A program made the position numbers and the translations under genes. Shown here piece by piece: positions 44,999 to 58,201 of a stretch of DNA of 64,000 nucleotides (positions are counted from its first letter, which is position 1; the number at the start of each line of letters is the position of its first letter). Under the pieces are notes generated by a model. It did not search any database and was not told the DNA's origin. It saw only the letters and a list, made by a program, of their open reading frames with translations. Where the stretch lies: contig OY986437.1 of NCBI GenBank assembly GCA_963920525.1, positions 117,783,715 to 117,847,714 on the forward strand. Direction: 5' to 3'. The stretch is from Dichetophora obliterata. Lineage: Eukaryota; Arthropoda; Insecta; Diptera; Sciomyzidae.

Positions 44999-47100
44999 AG
45001 CTCCGTCACATTTATAATTTCATATATTAGACCAATTTATTTAGTTTACTTCAAAATACGGTTAGTTATTATTGCCTTCTCTATGAATATAATAGATTTG
45101 CATTAAAACAAGATATTTTCTACCTAAACCGATAGCGTTTATTCATTGAGAATAAATCGATTGATTTTGTGTTCTTGAATTTTAAACAACTTGTTTTATG
45201 AACTTCAAAAGTATATCTTTGTCTCTTAAGGGCTATTAGTTTAACTAAAGTTTTTGTTAAATAGACAATATGTTAACTTTAAAAACAATTAAGTAACAAA
45301 ATAAGTAATAACATATAAATTATTAATAAAACACTATCGGCAACTTTGCCAAATGACGATTACCAAGAATGATGTTAAGCTATAATTTATAAAAGCAAAT
45401 AACATGAGTGATAACAACATCATGTTTCCATTTTTCCCCCTCAGTTGTTTCAAAATGTATGTACTTTGTCTCTGTCATATATCTCTGCAAAAACTCTAAG
45501 CAAATAAGCACAACAAAGAAAAGAAGCAAAAAATACCCATTATAGGTCTACCCCAACTGTGGGCACAACATCTGTAAGTGGCTTCATCAGTGTTTATAAT
45601 GTTGAATTTTTTTTATATTTCCAACTTTCTGAAATGCTTTTTAATGAAGATGTGGTCTGATGACAGCTCTGTCTGTCGCTAGCCTAACGCCTGACTATAG
45701 AATTCAAGCAATCTTTAAAGCTTTTATCATGGCACTGACGTGAGTCAAGGCAATAATAACAACAACAAGAACATAAATGGGGAAAAAACAGATAGAGAAT
45801 TGCTTGACACAATTTACAGCGAAAGTAGCCGCCAATAAAAGCGACAGGTGTTTTTATGTTTGTTCTAAGTATAAAAACAACACCAACAAAAAATTGGCAA
45901 TATAAATAACTTCAACCTCTGTCATTGGATTAGCACAATGTTGTGGATATAGTTTGTGTTCTTGTTATTTGGCCAAACTGGTGACAAAGGCAACACATTG
46001 AAAGCTACTCGAGCCAGAGTTTGTGTCAGTCACTTCCACTCATTTATCGATGGTTTTATAAGTGTTCAGCTGTAGCAATGGCGCATCATTTTGGCCATCA
46101 TCAATAATGCGGCTTATCGAAAAGCAAAAAAAAAAAAAAACAGAACATGACTTTTTCAAATAATAAACGTCCATGTGAAAAGCTGCTTTGACAATCAATA
46201 CACATGAAATATTTTATTTGATATGGGTATAAAAGTAAATCAAGAAAGTTGCATAAGAAACAATCATATTTGAATTGTAATTGGTAAGCATAGACGTTTT
46301 TATTTTAGACAGACAAAAAGTTTTCTTAACGTTATCATTTAATTTTTATTTATGGGACATTCTTTGTCAAAACGGTCATCAAAAAGATTAACCGACGCCA
46401 ATCGTGCTGATATGAATATGATAGTTTCCATACGGCAATTTAACAAAAAAAAAATCCTTTTTTTAATTTTTTCCGATAATTCTTTTTAGTGGAGAAGTAA
46501 AAAATTTTTTCTGTTTTTACATAATTGTTAAGGACTTTTAATTAAAAACACCGTAAACTAACGCTGGTTTCGTTCAGTCTTGAATTATTGTATGTTAATA
46601 CTATCTACAGGTGTTAGACTACACAAAGATTGCACAACGGTCAAAATTTAAGGTCGCCGAAAGGTCATAATGGATAAAAACTGTAGAAATTTTTTAAGTC
46701 ATTCTGAAATTACGTCATCGTCGGTTTTCGTTTTTTAAAATTAAGAGTACATGAACACAGTTCCACTATACGCCAAAAAATTTCTTCCATGGTTCTTTGT
46801 AATTTTCAAAGATATGACTGTTTGTATGTAAAATTAATAATTACACTGTGCGCTTTTTCGTACACTTTTTCACTGCATTTGATAATTCCATTGTTCTTCA
46901 GCAAAGTTGTTCCTTTTCTTCTGAGCAACAACTTTGTTGAACAAATAGATCGAGTGGGTCTTACAAAAAGTCTAAATTAAGGTCAGCGTTTGTTGTAACC
47001 AAAAAATTAGATACATCATGGCGTATTAATAATTTTAATTGCTTTGAAGTTTTGAAAGCTGGCCAGAAATATGTGGCTTGTAACAGTTTTTAAGACAATT
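44999..47100. other. Probable host intergenic sequence
   Basis: No element ends or domain-bearing frames noticed. 45700-46100 has CAA-rich, mixed-composition sequence resembling single-copy fly intergenic DNA. A poly-A tract of about 16 lies near 46126-46141. Confidence 0.3.
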
Positions 47101-47109
47101 TCAAACCAG

Positions 47110-47880
47110 GGCTCGCAAAAACTCTCAATTGAATAGAAAAATTGCACTCCTCCTTATCAATGTTATTCAATTGACGCACGATCCACTTTGCTTTCCTCAT
47201 TCGTGAAGAAAAAAAACTTGAGCGCTCTTATGTTAAATATTCAGAGTGATCAAAACTTCTTCTTCGCTCTTTCAGAGTATGCGTTCGTAGATTGTGCTCC
47301 TCAAAAAAACTGAGTTGAACAAAGCCTTCTATTTGTTATTCATTAATTGTTTCTCGCTCGCGAATATTTGCAAAGATAAACTCATTTCATAAGAAATTTT
47401 GCGTTCGCGCATTTATTGGCTCAACGAGTGATCTTGTTAATTAATAATAAATACGTGTTTTATGATGAATTATATTTTATTGCTTTTTTTAATGAAATAT
47501 TTAAGTACTTAATACATTTTAAAAATGTTTTTAGTTCATTTATATCAGTTTCTTATAATTTCATAAAAAATAATGATTTTAAGTATTTTTTAATTAAATA
47601 TATTACTAAGTAAAATACTTAAAATTATAGATTTAAATCCTTTCAATTTAGGATGTGCGAAGTGTTTAACTAAAGTTCCGCATCAAATCAAATCGAGCGA
47701 TTCAAAGAGTTCATCATTTCAAAATTCACGAACGATGAAAGCTCAACATTTCTCATCAACACGAAGTCGCTCTTTTAAAATTTCTCTGTATACAAATTCA
47801 CGAATGAGGAAAGCAATTGAGGAGTTGAAAGAGAAGTGAATATTTTATCCGTACTCACTCTGAATATAGGCGTCCACAGG
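47110..47880. repeat. Degenerate inverted segments, possible foldback
   Basis: GCTTTCCTCATTCGTGAA near 47192 has its complement TTCACGAATGAGGAAAGC near 47801. ATTCAGAGTG near 47245 is mirrored by CACTCTGAATA near 47857. Related TTCGTGAA words recur. The arms are too diverged to define ends. Confidence 0.35.
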
Positions 47881-48541
47881 GGGAAGAGAGAAGGGGGCGC
47901 TCGACCCCTATGCAGTGAATTTTTTAAATATCTTTATATTAAACCAAAAAACCGTAAGCTGCAGTCAAAAATTTTACGGGAGAGTCAAAAAACTTTCTAC
48001 ATTGTAATTGTAATTGTATGTTGCGCTCAAACTTAGGGATTTAAGAAATGTTTCACATAAAACGTCGTTTTATATGTAGGAGTAAACAATTTAGCAGTAA
48101 CATGTATTTTGATAAGGTGCATCAATAATCAATCAAAAAGTCGACTTTGCATTTATTGTAACTAACGGCTATTTTGATTTTATATGACGATATTTTCATC
48201 ATAAATGTTAATATATTTTGAAGAGAACTCAAAATACTTTTTAAAGTATATTTATCAATAAAGCTGAGCAAAACAATGTATGCATTTTTAAATTTCCCGT
48301 TTCATTTCATTTACCCTTGTTATACAGGCACTTTTCAATACGTACACTTACACTTAAAAAATTTTGTGTGTAAAAATTACTAAGAATTTACGAATTTTGG
48401 TCTTAGTTTTCAGTCACGAATAAGATTCGTAGATTGGACGAAGTTTGGTACATATTACAAATAAAATTTGATCAATTTGATTTTATACACAAAAAAATGA
48501 ATAAGTGAATAATAAAATAAGAATGCATTCAATGAATGCAA

Positions 48542-48745
48542 AATTGATTTAAAAATAATATTTTTAATTCACATTCACTTTTAAAAAAAATAATTTTTTA
48601 TTCATTTCAATTATTAATTTTCGTTATTCAGAATTATGATTTAAATTGATTTAAAAATAATATTTTTAATTCACATTCACTTTTAAAAAAAATAATTATT
48701 TATTCATTTCAATTATTAATTTTCGTTATTCAGAATTATGAATTA
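48542..48745. repeat. 102-bp tandem duplication
   Basis: Two near-identical units begin AATTGATTTAAAAATAATAT at 48542 and 48644. They are almost pure A/T with a GCG-free core. Confidence 0.85.
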
Positions 48746-49262
48746 ACATTGATTTATTTGAAGAAAAGCGAAAATTAGCTACTTGTACGCAAACAAAATT
48801 CGATTTCCGAGTGGACTAACTCAAAGATCCACAATTTTATTTTTCTTAAGAAAGTTCCCAAATTTTTTTTAAGACGTATACTTGCAGAGATTCTATTGTA
48901 AAGTCTATTAGATAAAACCGAAAATATTACGATAGTAGGTTGTACGAAAAACTGGAAGAGTCACGGTAGAATTTTGGTTAGTTCTTAAGTTATAAGTACC
49001 ATAAATGGGGTTCTGCACATGCCTACTTCTTTTAAAAAATATTTTGAAAACTTTAAAATAATAAAGATGACGGTCAGATCTTTAGACGCATAAATAGATT
49101 AATAGATGAAGTCAAGCGATTTAATTTACAGATTTTTACAATGGCAGACTTTTGTAATATTCACAAGAGATGTATATTATTCAGGTAAGCACCTCCCCAG
49201 CAGCTCACACCATGTTATTATCTTGAATGAAAAATTCTGTAGTATATTATAGTTAATATACT

Positions 49263-50286
49263 TTAAAAATACAACTCTCCTAATTTATAAAAGCATCTTA
49301 ATGAAGAAAAAAGATATATCGTCAACAATGATATGTGTGCGGTCCAGGTAAGTTGTTCATCAACCATTAGTCCTAAATATTTATAGCAAGGTACTCTTTC
49401 GAAGTCTGAATAAGTTGAACCTAGACTATGTCTCCCATCCGATGTTAATCTAAATCGACAACAATCATATCCATAAAATATGATATAAATTTCCGGCAAT
49501 ACTATATTACATAAGCTAAAATACATTAGTTTAGTCTTCCTCGTAACAAGTAACTTATGTTCTGCAAGCCAAAGTCAAACACAAAGTAAATTCACATCAT
49601 GATTTATTTCTGCAATTAAGTTTAGGAGGTTCATTGATGCATAGCCAATGGCTAGATCGTCGGCAAAACCAGTAATTTTACCAACAAAATTTAGCGAAAA
49701 AATGCAATTCAAAACGAACATAAACCAATTGTAAATAAAACAACGAAAGCCTTCATTATACAGTTTTTCAGAAGAATATTGTGATCAGCCATATCATTGT
49801 TATATTAACAAAGAGGCCAGCACAATTTTTCTTATCATCAAGACCTTTGTAAATCGATTTACAGAAACCAAGTAGTGCGTTTTAAGCTGAGAGATCTTAT
49901 CTAAATCCGTACTGATAAGAACTGAAAAAATGTTGCCTGGTCAGAAAAGCTAAAATCCTCGCCTTAAGGGCATTTTCAAAAATTTTTGAAATTGAAGAAA
50001 GCAAGCAAATATGTCTGTAATTATTCGTATCTCTCCTGCAACCTGTTTTAAAAAGCGAAATAACAATTGCGTCTTTGAGTTGGTCAGGAAATAAACCAGA
50101 TAGGACACTTAAGTTAAACATATATTTTAAAATATAAATTATATTTAGTGCAATATTTTTTAGAATATTGTTTGAAATCTCATCACTGCCACCATAGTTC
50201 GAGCTTCCCAAGGATTTGATTATTTTCAGTAGCTCAAGACTATAAATCGGCTCAAAATAAAAACTGTCCCTAGAAAAGTGTTCCAA
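49263..50286 (-). pseudogene. LINE-2 ORF2 reverse transcriptase region
   Basis: A 129-codon frame (50286-49897) carries GSDEISNNILK, FPDQLKDAIVISLFK and YGFR, the early RT motifs. The catalytic FADDLAIGYAS follows in another frame near 49665-49640. The thumb/connector block PCYKYLGLMVDEQLTW is at about 49400-49340. The stretch between YGFR and FADD, normally including SKAFD and GVPQGS, is largely deleted (about 100 residues). The enzyme cannot be functional. Confidence 0.8.
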
Positions 50287-50304
50287 ATTGGGAGCAGAGC
50301 TTAA

Positions 50305-52547
50305 CCCTCATCGGTCCCTCGAGAAATGCATCTAATCGGTCCCATTGTATGCGCGCGCATACACATATATTTTTATTTGTAAAACAGCTAAAAAAAATTA
50401 ACAACCATTTATGTTTTGTGATTTTTTACGTTTATTACATTGTTTACAATCATATTAATACATTTGAACTTCATAAAGGTAGATTTAGAATGAAATTAAT
50501 TAAACTTTTGTCAATTATTTGTACATTTTTCGCATAAATTGAAATTATGTTCAGCACAAATGAAATTTCTACACTTTTCACAGCGAGAAGCAAAAAGGTT
50601 TTTGTTATTTTTATATGTGCAGATGTAGCATCGGCCTCGTTTTGAGTATTTGGTAAATGGCGAATCTCCCGAATTCTTTGAATAACACTGGAAGCATCAT
50701 TACTTTGAGGTTGTTTTTTACGTTTAGTGATCTGTTTTTCAACGAGATTTAATCCAAGCTCCTCGATAAAAACGCGACGACGAATATAATGGTTCGTTTT
50801 AGAATTTTTCCATTTTGTAGTCTTCAATGATGTTAGGTTTCTTCTTTTCACTATTCTCATTTATGCTGACAACATTGTGGTATGTACTGAGCAATGTCAC
50901 AAATCGGTACCGGCGAGGAACATATGACGACATAACTGCTTGCAATTTATGTTCATATACAACTTCTTTATGATAAATTGGCTTTTGACGCATGTCGAGT
51001 AGAACTGAAGGAATTTCAGTCCTATTTTTCCTTATTGTTCCCAAAATAGTCATGCGATTCTTATGTAAATCTTCTGCCAATTCATACGAAGTAAAAAAGT
51101 TGTCACACGTTACATTTTTGTCAGAAAGTCCTTCCACCAAATCCAAAACAATACGCCGTCCGAGATTACGTTCAGGAGTGGCATTACGATTTCGACCAAC
51201 ATAAATATGTGTGTTGTATGCATACTAGCTTTTTGAGTCGCATAGCACCCAAATTTTGATGCCATATTTCGCCGGCTTAAATGGAATATACTGACGAAAT
51301 GAATATCGCCCACGATACGGAACTAACTGTTCATCTACGGTAAAGTTTTTTCCTGGTGTATATACAACTTTCAAATTATGATTCCATTTATCGTATACAT
51401 TTCGTATCGGTGCTAATTTGTCACGTACAGAAGTACTTGTAGATGCATAGTTGGCCATACGTTGTTCGCGGTCATCGAATCGAATGAAACCATGGATACG
51501 CTTGAACATTTTCAAAGACATTGTTGCTCTAAATATTGGCCGACCAGTTTCGTCATTCCACAGTATAGTGACACATTCACCGTATGACCGATACACACCA
51601 AAAAGCAGCAACGATCCAAAGTATGCTTGCAGAGTGTCCAAATCAATGTTTTCCCAATCGTCTTTGTACTTTCGCACACCACATAAATTCGTCATGTTCA
51701 AAAAAATATTCTCAACCGGTTCAAGGAACATGTGAAATGCAGACGAAACATCAACTATAGTAGCAGCTGCTAATGCTTTTGGACCTGAATTATAACAAAA
51801 ATAAAACATATAATGAACATGAACCCATAACAAAGAGGGTAGGTTTTTACCTTAAGTGAAATTTTCTGCACGTCGAAATGAATTTCTTCAATTTATTTCA
51901 AATGGTTGCGATGATTATTCAATTTTCTTATTTTTTTAAAAATTTTTATTTTCAGGATTTGCTGCATTTTCTTCAGCTCAATTTTGCTCAAGTGGCTCAA
52001 TGTCATCTTCATCCGAATGCACGCTAACTTCACTTCCATCATTCTCCTCGTCTGATAATGCAAAATCATCGTCACTATTGCACGGAGATTCGCCCGCTTC
52101 GCTTTCCAAATCAAAATCCATTTCTAGTTCATCTCGCTGCCTTGTTTCACGTAAAACTCTATCCATTTTTTATCAAATACTTCGAAACACAACCAAAATT
52201 CAAATAAATGTGCAAACAAACTTTACTTATGTGTGTTCCAGAACAAACTGAATTTTATAAAACGAAAAAATAAGAGCGTGCTATAAATCCACACACAAAA
52301 ATAAGCGGCAATTCCAGGTACCTACTTATGTGTATGCGCGCACATACACAGCGACCGATTCGTAACAATAACTGCACAGGCAAATACAGTAAGGGTACAA
52401 ATTCAAAAATGGGTTTTTTTTGTTTGTTCAGGCAAAATAACTCTACTTTGCAAAATATGTACAAGGTCATTCCGCTGAACCGTTTTTATTTTATTCAAGG
52501 TTAAAGATCAAAATTGTATGCGTGCGCATACAGGGGACCGATGAGGG
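50305..52547 (-). mobile_element. piggyBac-type transposon inserted in LINE-2
   Basis: TTAA flanks both sides (50301-50304 and 52548-52551). The TIR is CCCTCATCGGTCCC on the left, with its complement GGGACCGATGAGGG on the right. Each end has a subterminal palindrome, GTATGCGCGCGCATAC (50347-50362) and GTATGCGTGCGCATAC (52516-52531). A further copy near 52332-52360 is followed by a GCGACCGATT echo of the TIR. The 2.24-kb body holds a decayed transposase on the minus strand. It interrupts the ORF2 of the LINE between endonuclease and RT. Confidence 0.9.
50480..52166 (-). pseudogene. piggyBac-type transposase, decayed
   Basis: Exon 1 begins at 52166 with an acidic N-terminus. Two stops lie before a 66-nt intron (GT at 51850, AG ending at 51785). 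Exon 2 then runs GPKALAAAT, through the domain with FTVDEQL (first catalytic Asp), to a TAG at about 51225. The same frame then continues to VTCDNFF (second Asp). The region with the third Asp (VDVMD-type motif) is missing: the frame breaks near 50805 and resumes in the C-terminal part. The terminal Cys-rich finger (CYIC...CEKC...CAEH) survives in another frame near 50640-50520. Stops plus loss of the third Asp make it inactive. Confidence 0.85.
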
Positions 52548-52622
52548 TTAAACATGCTTCCTCCGGAAATAGAAGCAGCCTAGACGTTGCAAAATGATTA
52601 TTGAAATCATTTGAAATTTGCT

Positions 52623-53823
52623 TTATATAGTAACGTTACTAAATCCATTATTTGCAATAAACGATTCCGCGTGATTAGCTACATTACGATTTAAAATGTT
52701 ATTGACCACTTTCCATTCTTTTTTTGGATGACCTTGGGCAATTAGAATCTGGTTTTGGTAGTAATTATTTCTAAAAGATTTTATTTCAATATTTATATTT
52801 TTACAAATACGAGTATAAAGTTGCTTTAAACTGACATTAAACGGATATTTCAAGCATTTTTTTAAGTTTACTTTTAAGCTTAATTTTCTCAAGTAGACTA
52901 CAAGTCATCCACTGTTTCAGCATACGCTCTGAATTTCTAAGAACAATTGCAAAACTAGAACTATTTAAATGATTTATCAAAATACTTAGGAATATTGTGT
53001 ATGCATGAGATACATTTTGTTTGGCATAAGCAAGTTCCCAATCTTCGAAACGTAAAGCATTATTAAGTTGTACAAAGTTTATTTTTCTGACTCGTTCGGA
53101 AGATTTATGATTATTAGCTAATTGTTGCCCAAGACTATTCAAAAGAATACCCGTTAGACAATGATCAGTCACACGAAGACTTAGGTTTATTCCAAAACAG
53201 AAGTTGAGAGGTATTTTAGTGAAACGCCCAAGAACGTGGTCAATACAAGTGCCTGACACAGGTCTCGTAGGCTCATTAACGAAAGAAGTTTTTCCATTTT
53301 CAGCCGTGAGAGTTAGATATGAATCTAAGAATTGGTTGGTGTGAAGTATGTCTAGATTAAAATCACCCTGTAAAACAAGATTAGTCGAATGATCATTACT
53401 TAAAAACGTTAAAAACTCATCTTAAAACAATGAAACGGGATGAGAATGAAATCTGTATAAGTAAATAAAGTTATAGATGTATTTGTTTAAGCAGAGAAAA
53501 ATTTTTATTACATCTGAGCTTGTCAGATTCCAGCAGTTTACATCACAATTAAAACAATCGCGCACGAATACACTTACTCCACCTGCAGAATATTTTTCGA
53601 ACGAAAAAATTCACATTACAGAAAAAAGAAATTATATCTGGAAGGTAATTAAGAGCTTGAAGGTCACAAATCAAATTATTAAAATTTTATCGCAAGCTTC
53701 TTATTTTTTATTTTGGTGTAAAACTAATAATTTTTGATGGCTTAGTATAGAAATATTTTGAAAATTATTAATGGCTAAAATAGTAGGGTTGTTGTTTGTA
53801 GGATCATACTCATTATTATCCAT
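52623..53823 (-). pseudogene. LINE-2 ORF2 endonuclease region
   Basis: Exonuclease-endonuclease-phosphatase domain pieces are visible on the minus strand: GGVSVFVRD (near 53590), GDFNLDIL (near 53360), SGTCIDHVLG (near 53255) and VTDH (53161-53172), in the correct order. These correspond to the catalytic DFN and SDH motifs of non-LTR endonucleases that nick the target DNA. Several frameshifts and stops separate the blocks. After VTDH the linker continues to about 52560, where the piggyBac insertion begins. Confidence 0.75.
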
Positions 53824-53853
53824 ATATTAATTTAAAAAGTTGTTTGCTGTAAA

Positions 53854-54054
53854 TTAAATATAATTGAGATGTAAGATTACAACAATTTTTCTACTACCAT
53901 CATCCATTTTAATAAAACAATTTGAATTACTAAACCATAAATATTTAAAGTTCCTATGCTTTTGGGCTGATTTAGCACACATAAACAATACTTTGTTATA
54001 CTTTGTAAAACAATCATTCATAAAGATATTTTTCTTCGCGCCATCAGTAAACAA
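53854..54054 (-). pseudogene. LINE-2 ORF1 C-terminal fragment
   Basis: A 66-codon frame includes NFKYLWFSNSNCFIKMDDGS, which resembles the conserved C-terminal domain of ORF1 proteins in insect CR1/Jockey-type elements. That domain has an aromatic 'YKFLW-KNG-IFLRK' pattern and is thought to act in RNA or particle formation. It ends about 30 bases upstream of the ORF2 start, the expected arrangement. The N-terminal part of ORF1 is absent. Confidence 0.6.
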
Positions 54055-54249
54055 TGATGAATTAAGCTTCTAGGTTGCTTTTTTCTTGTTTTTCATTATA
54101 TCTTTTTTTAAGTTAATATGACGAAAGGTGAACGTTATCTCCTCTATTATTTACATTATCATTTTCAAAATGATTATTGAACACTTCCATTCATTACGAT
54201 TTGGCAGCTTTAGTGGCGTCATAATAACTTATTTTGCCTCTGAAGACAT

Positions 54250-54545
54250 AAAATCTCAACTTATTATAAAATTATGGGTGTTTTTAATCGAATTTTCTGA
54301 CTTTTACTGGGACTTGCCAGATGGTTCACAGCCCAGTTACTTTTTTAGAAGAGCCCAAAGTCATGTCCTTGCCTCTTAAAAACTTCTGAATAAATAAAAT
54401 CTCAACTAATTATAAAATTTTGGGTGTTTTAATTCGTATTTTCCGACTTTTATTGGGATTTGCCAGATGGTTCACATCACAGCCACTTTTTTGGAAAAGC
54501 CAAAAATTCACGGCCTTAGAAAATTGGCCGTAAAGTGTTAAATGT
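54250..54545. repeat. Diverged tandem duplication, about 146 bp
   Basis: Copies begin AAAATCTCAACT-ATTATAAA at 54250 and 54396 and share GGGACTTGCCAGATGGTTCA. They are about 85% alike by eye. No coding function. Confidence 0.75.
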
Positions 54546-56565
54546 TAATCAAAACTCTAAACTGTGTGCATGGCTTTTTATGTTCACCTTCCCAAGGGTA
54601 TCTTGGATTATTCAATATTCTCATTCCGTGAAAAGTTGGAGCCCAAATACAAAACCCGGTTCACAACCCAGCCCTCTCCCCAACTGATGATGTTAAATGT
54701 ACATGCAAATGAAAGTTTTTGTATATATAATAAACTTTTTTAGAAACATCTTCGAAGATATGCCTTAATTTTAACCACGTTTGCCTAAAATCGACCTTAA
54801 AACGAATTTTTCAACAAAATCAGTAAAATATATTATCTGATTGTGCAGCCAAAAAGCTTGTTAGCTTTCTTCATTGCAAAATTTCATTAAAAATGTGTTT
54901 CAAAAGTTGGAAAAACACCAGATATTCTTACATTTTTTTTCTTAATTTTTGAACATTACTTAAAGATTTAATAAACACCCTAAATTTCTATTCGACTTAA
55001 GTACTTGAATATAAATTCCAATCGTTTGATTGTAGCTGAAAAACAAAATAAAATGGAACCCAAATAAATCATTGATTAACAAATTGTAACTAGTCAATCA
55101 GAAAGACAGCCAATCGAACTCGCACACCATAAAATAAAGAATACGCAGATAGAAAATATTGTTAATCTATTCATGTCAGATTATCTACTTTATAGCAGAC
55201 AAAACAAGTCAAAATATAGCAAACAACAAAACAAACAAAACTGTTTACTTTAACAACAGAAAAAGTAGGCAACGGGATAGCAGAATGGGTTCCGAAGGCT
55301 ACTTGTTTGCTTAGAAAAAGGACAAAAGCATTAGTTAGGGTTTTTCATTCCCATAAATACACATAAGCAGCCACAGACACCCGAACAATTTCAAAACACA
55401 AAAAAATTTCTGTTGATCGCTTGAAATCCTAGTCGAATGGACAAAAAAACACTTTTTTGATATTGATATTTGCGCAATGTTGCTGCTACAAGCGTGGGAC
55501 ATAAGTATGGCATAGCCCGTCCCTTTTACAACAAGAACAACAGCAACAAGCATAGATGTCGGAACAGTTACAACAACCAATACCAGTGAGTAAAACAAAA
55601 GCAACACGCACGTTGAGTTTGAAGCTGCTCCTGTGTTTAAGTGATTGAAAGCTAAAACAAAAGAGGATGAACTACTTCTGATTTTAGGTGAAGCATAGAG
55701 TAACATGAAAGAGGCCACTGATACTGAAGCAAACTCTGACTATGAAAGTTAAACGCAATTCTTACGCCGTGTCCCAGCAGTGCCATCGGCATCATTATCA
55801 TTATCATCACGAACCAAACTGCTACACATTGCGAATTCAACTTTATTTGGAACAGATTTTCCACATGAGCATTCAAGGCCAATAAGAGTATGTGTGTATG
55901 CTAGTTTACTTGTCTGTTCGTCTATTTCTATGGGTGAATTTGTCCTGCTGCTCCACTAACTAAACTTAGTTACTGACAATCGACATTTTTTTTCTCTTTG
56001 CATTACTTTGATAAAAAGGTTTACTTTGATACGAGTTATTTACACACTCGTATTTTATTTATCTATATTGAAGCAAACTGAGTAGATCTAGTGGAGCAGT
56101 GAGGCATTAAAAACTAATCTAAAAGATTTGTCAGACGTTACTCGACATGTGAAAGCGCTAAGATATAATTTACCAATTAAGTTATGGTAAGCAAATTGAA
56201 TTACTAAAATATAAGGATATTTTAAGTACCCAACTTAAATGTTGAAATAGCTATTTGGAATCATAAGATGGCACATAAAAAGAAAAAATAAACAATGTGG
56301 TTAACTTTGAGATAAGATGAAGACATAAGATGACATAAAATAATGTTGGTGGTTTGGATTAAAACAAGTTCTGGTGCTGCTTGGAACTTATATTTGTCCA
56401 TGCTAGAGAATACTTTGGTTTATAATGACATTTTTTCTATTCTGCATACGATTCTAATACTTTGGAACAGATGGTTTTAATATTAATGTTATCTAATAAA
56501 TTTGAATAACTTAATAAGTTTACATTATAATTGTTAAAAATACTGTTAAATTCATTATACATTAA
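54546..56565. other. Probable host intergenic sequence
   Basis: Mixed-composition sequence around 55200-55900 carries overlapping frames of 76-127 codons on the minus strand rich in Leu, Val and Ser. They show no domain or splice signals that I can support. Confidence 0.3.
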
Positions 56566-58201
56566 AGTGTATCAAAAATCCGACCACCAATTCCGGTACC
56601 AAAGTTAGATAGTATATAAAAAGTCCTTTCGATTGGTATCTTTTCTTTTTTGTCTGGCCCAACATTGGCGTCACCTGCATCTCATTTTTGAGAAAATTTT
56701 GTACTGTAGACCAATTCATAGAAAATCAAATTTATCAACCAATTCCTTGATGATTACATAGAGCTATAAATTTTCATCTCTCAGTGAATGTACTTAGTAT
56801 TTAATTATAATTATATTTTTGTTCTTTATATGAAAGTATTTTAAAACATTTGGGTTTATTTTTTTTAACTTAAAATGTAATCCCTGTAAGTACTCAATAA
56901 AAATTTTTCTGTTTTAATATTAATTTTTCTATTGTTCTAAAATAGATCGTAAGATATCGACCAATTCTGTTTGTTGAAAATAAGATGTTCCCAAATATCA
57001 AAAATGCTGTTACAAATAGAATCAGACATCACTATCAGACATCACTAGAAATCAAAGTACCTGGAGAAATCAAAGTGCATCATGCTGGTTGATTTACGAA
57101 AGCTTGCAGAGTGCTATGTTTATATGTTGCAACCAAAAAGCCGTCGCGAAAACTTATTGATATTGAAACCAACATAATATGAGCTTATGTGCCAATATAT
57201 TCATTATAAAGTGAAGCTAGCTACTCGGTGTCTCGAGATTTCACTTTTTCAACCTAATCAAGTATTTTAGATACTTAGCTACCACAAAATTATGGCAGAG
57301 TAATCCAAAGAACGTGTATTAACAACTTTTAATTTTCACAGCCAGAAAACCTTATTTTGGCAATGTTATTTGACTACGATCGAGCAACGCTACAACTAAG
57401 GTATAAAAAATATTGCAATCACGATATTATTCGAGAGAAGAGTACGAAAAAATTTGCCTTTATAAGGGTCCACATTAGAATGGAACGAGTTTTTGACATC
57501 ACCGGCTTCATATATTTTTGGAAACAAAACCACCGTGCACTTGTTCGATACCCAAAAAAAAATTTAAAACTGAGCCGTTTCTGGTGTCATGATTAAACGT
57601 GTCGAAATTCGACAGTTGCCTTTCTACATTCAGGACACTGGGAAGTATGTTACGCTAGCCACGGAGACGTCAGTAGCTGTTGCTTCTGAAAACAAAGAAA
57701 CTTAATAATGTTTTCTAGGTAAAAGGTTCGTTAAACAGGTCCAAATTCGAAACAAAAAGCAATTTTTAGTCTTTTACTAAATTTAAAAATAGTCGTTATT
57801 ATTTTGTTAATACGAACAGTTCCAAAATATACTTAACTTTTGCATTAATCAAAAATAAACCCAAAAATGTTAAAATACTTTCATATAAAGAAAAAAAAAT
57901 TAAAATTACATAACAAGTAGAATAACTTTAAAAAAAGGTCAAATCTCGTTTGAGCATTGGTGAAATGAGATGAAAATTTTTGATATCCAAAGAGTTGATT
58001 GAAAATTTATTTTTTTTTAAATCTACTTTTAGTGGGTCTCCAGTTAAAAAGTTTCTTAAAAATTAACAAAATTGTAATTAGGGCGATGCCACAATAGGTT
58101 CAGACAAAAAAATGTATACCAAACTAAATGCTTTTTTAAATACTATATAATTTTGGTGCCGATATTGGGGGCCAGATTTTTACTATACAAGTCGATACAC
58201 T
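56566..58201. mobile_element. Long-TIR element, 1.6 kb
   Basis: The left end AGTGTATC followed by AAAAATCCGACCACCAATTC pairs with a right arm ending GATACACT; an extra segment of about 18 nt (GACTTGTATAGT) is present only at the right. Complementarity runs about 320 bp inward (TATATGAAAGTATTTTAAAA against TTTTAAAATACTTTCATATA). The centre has a 79-codon frame (57357-57596) with no known domain. No target duplication was seen, so the class is unknown. Confidence 0.65.

Larger units (their letters stand above)
49240..54080 (-). mobile_element. Minus-strand non-LTR retrotransposon split by piggyBac (LINE-2 of window)
   Basis: From high to low coordinates: an ORF1 C-terminal fragment (about 54054-53854), the start of ORF2 (ATG at about 53823), the endonuclease (to about 52900), an insertion (50305-52547), then RT (50286 to about 49600) and a thumb region (to 49263). 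Gene order and motifs fit a CR1/Jockey-group element. It is the most complete LINE in the window but has many lesions and no recognisable 3' tail. Confidence 0.8.

Noticed and set aside
49240..54080. Two separate LINE insertions on either side of the piggyBac
   Set aside because: The ORF2 domain order (endonuclease, linker, RT) continues on the same strand across the TTAA-flanked insertion, so it is one element.
55335..55882. Overlapping minus-strand frames of 76-127 codons as a host gene
   Set aside because: No domain, splice sites or consistent frame; composition fits chance openness in mixed-composition non-coding DNA.
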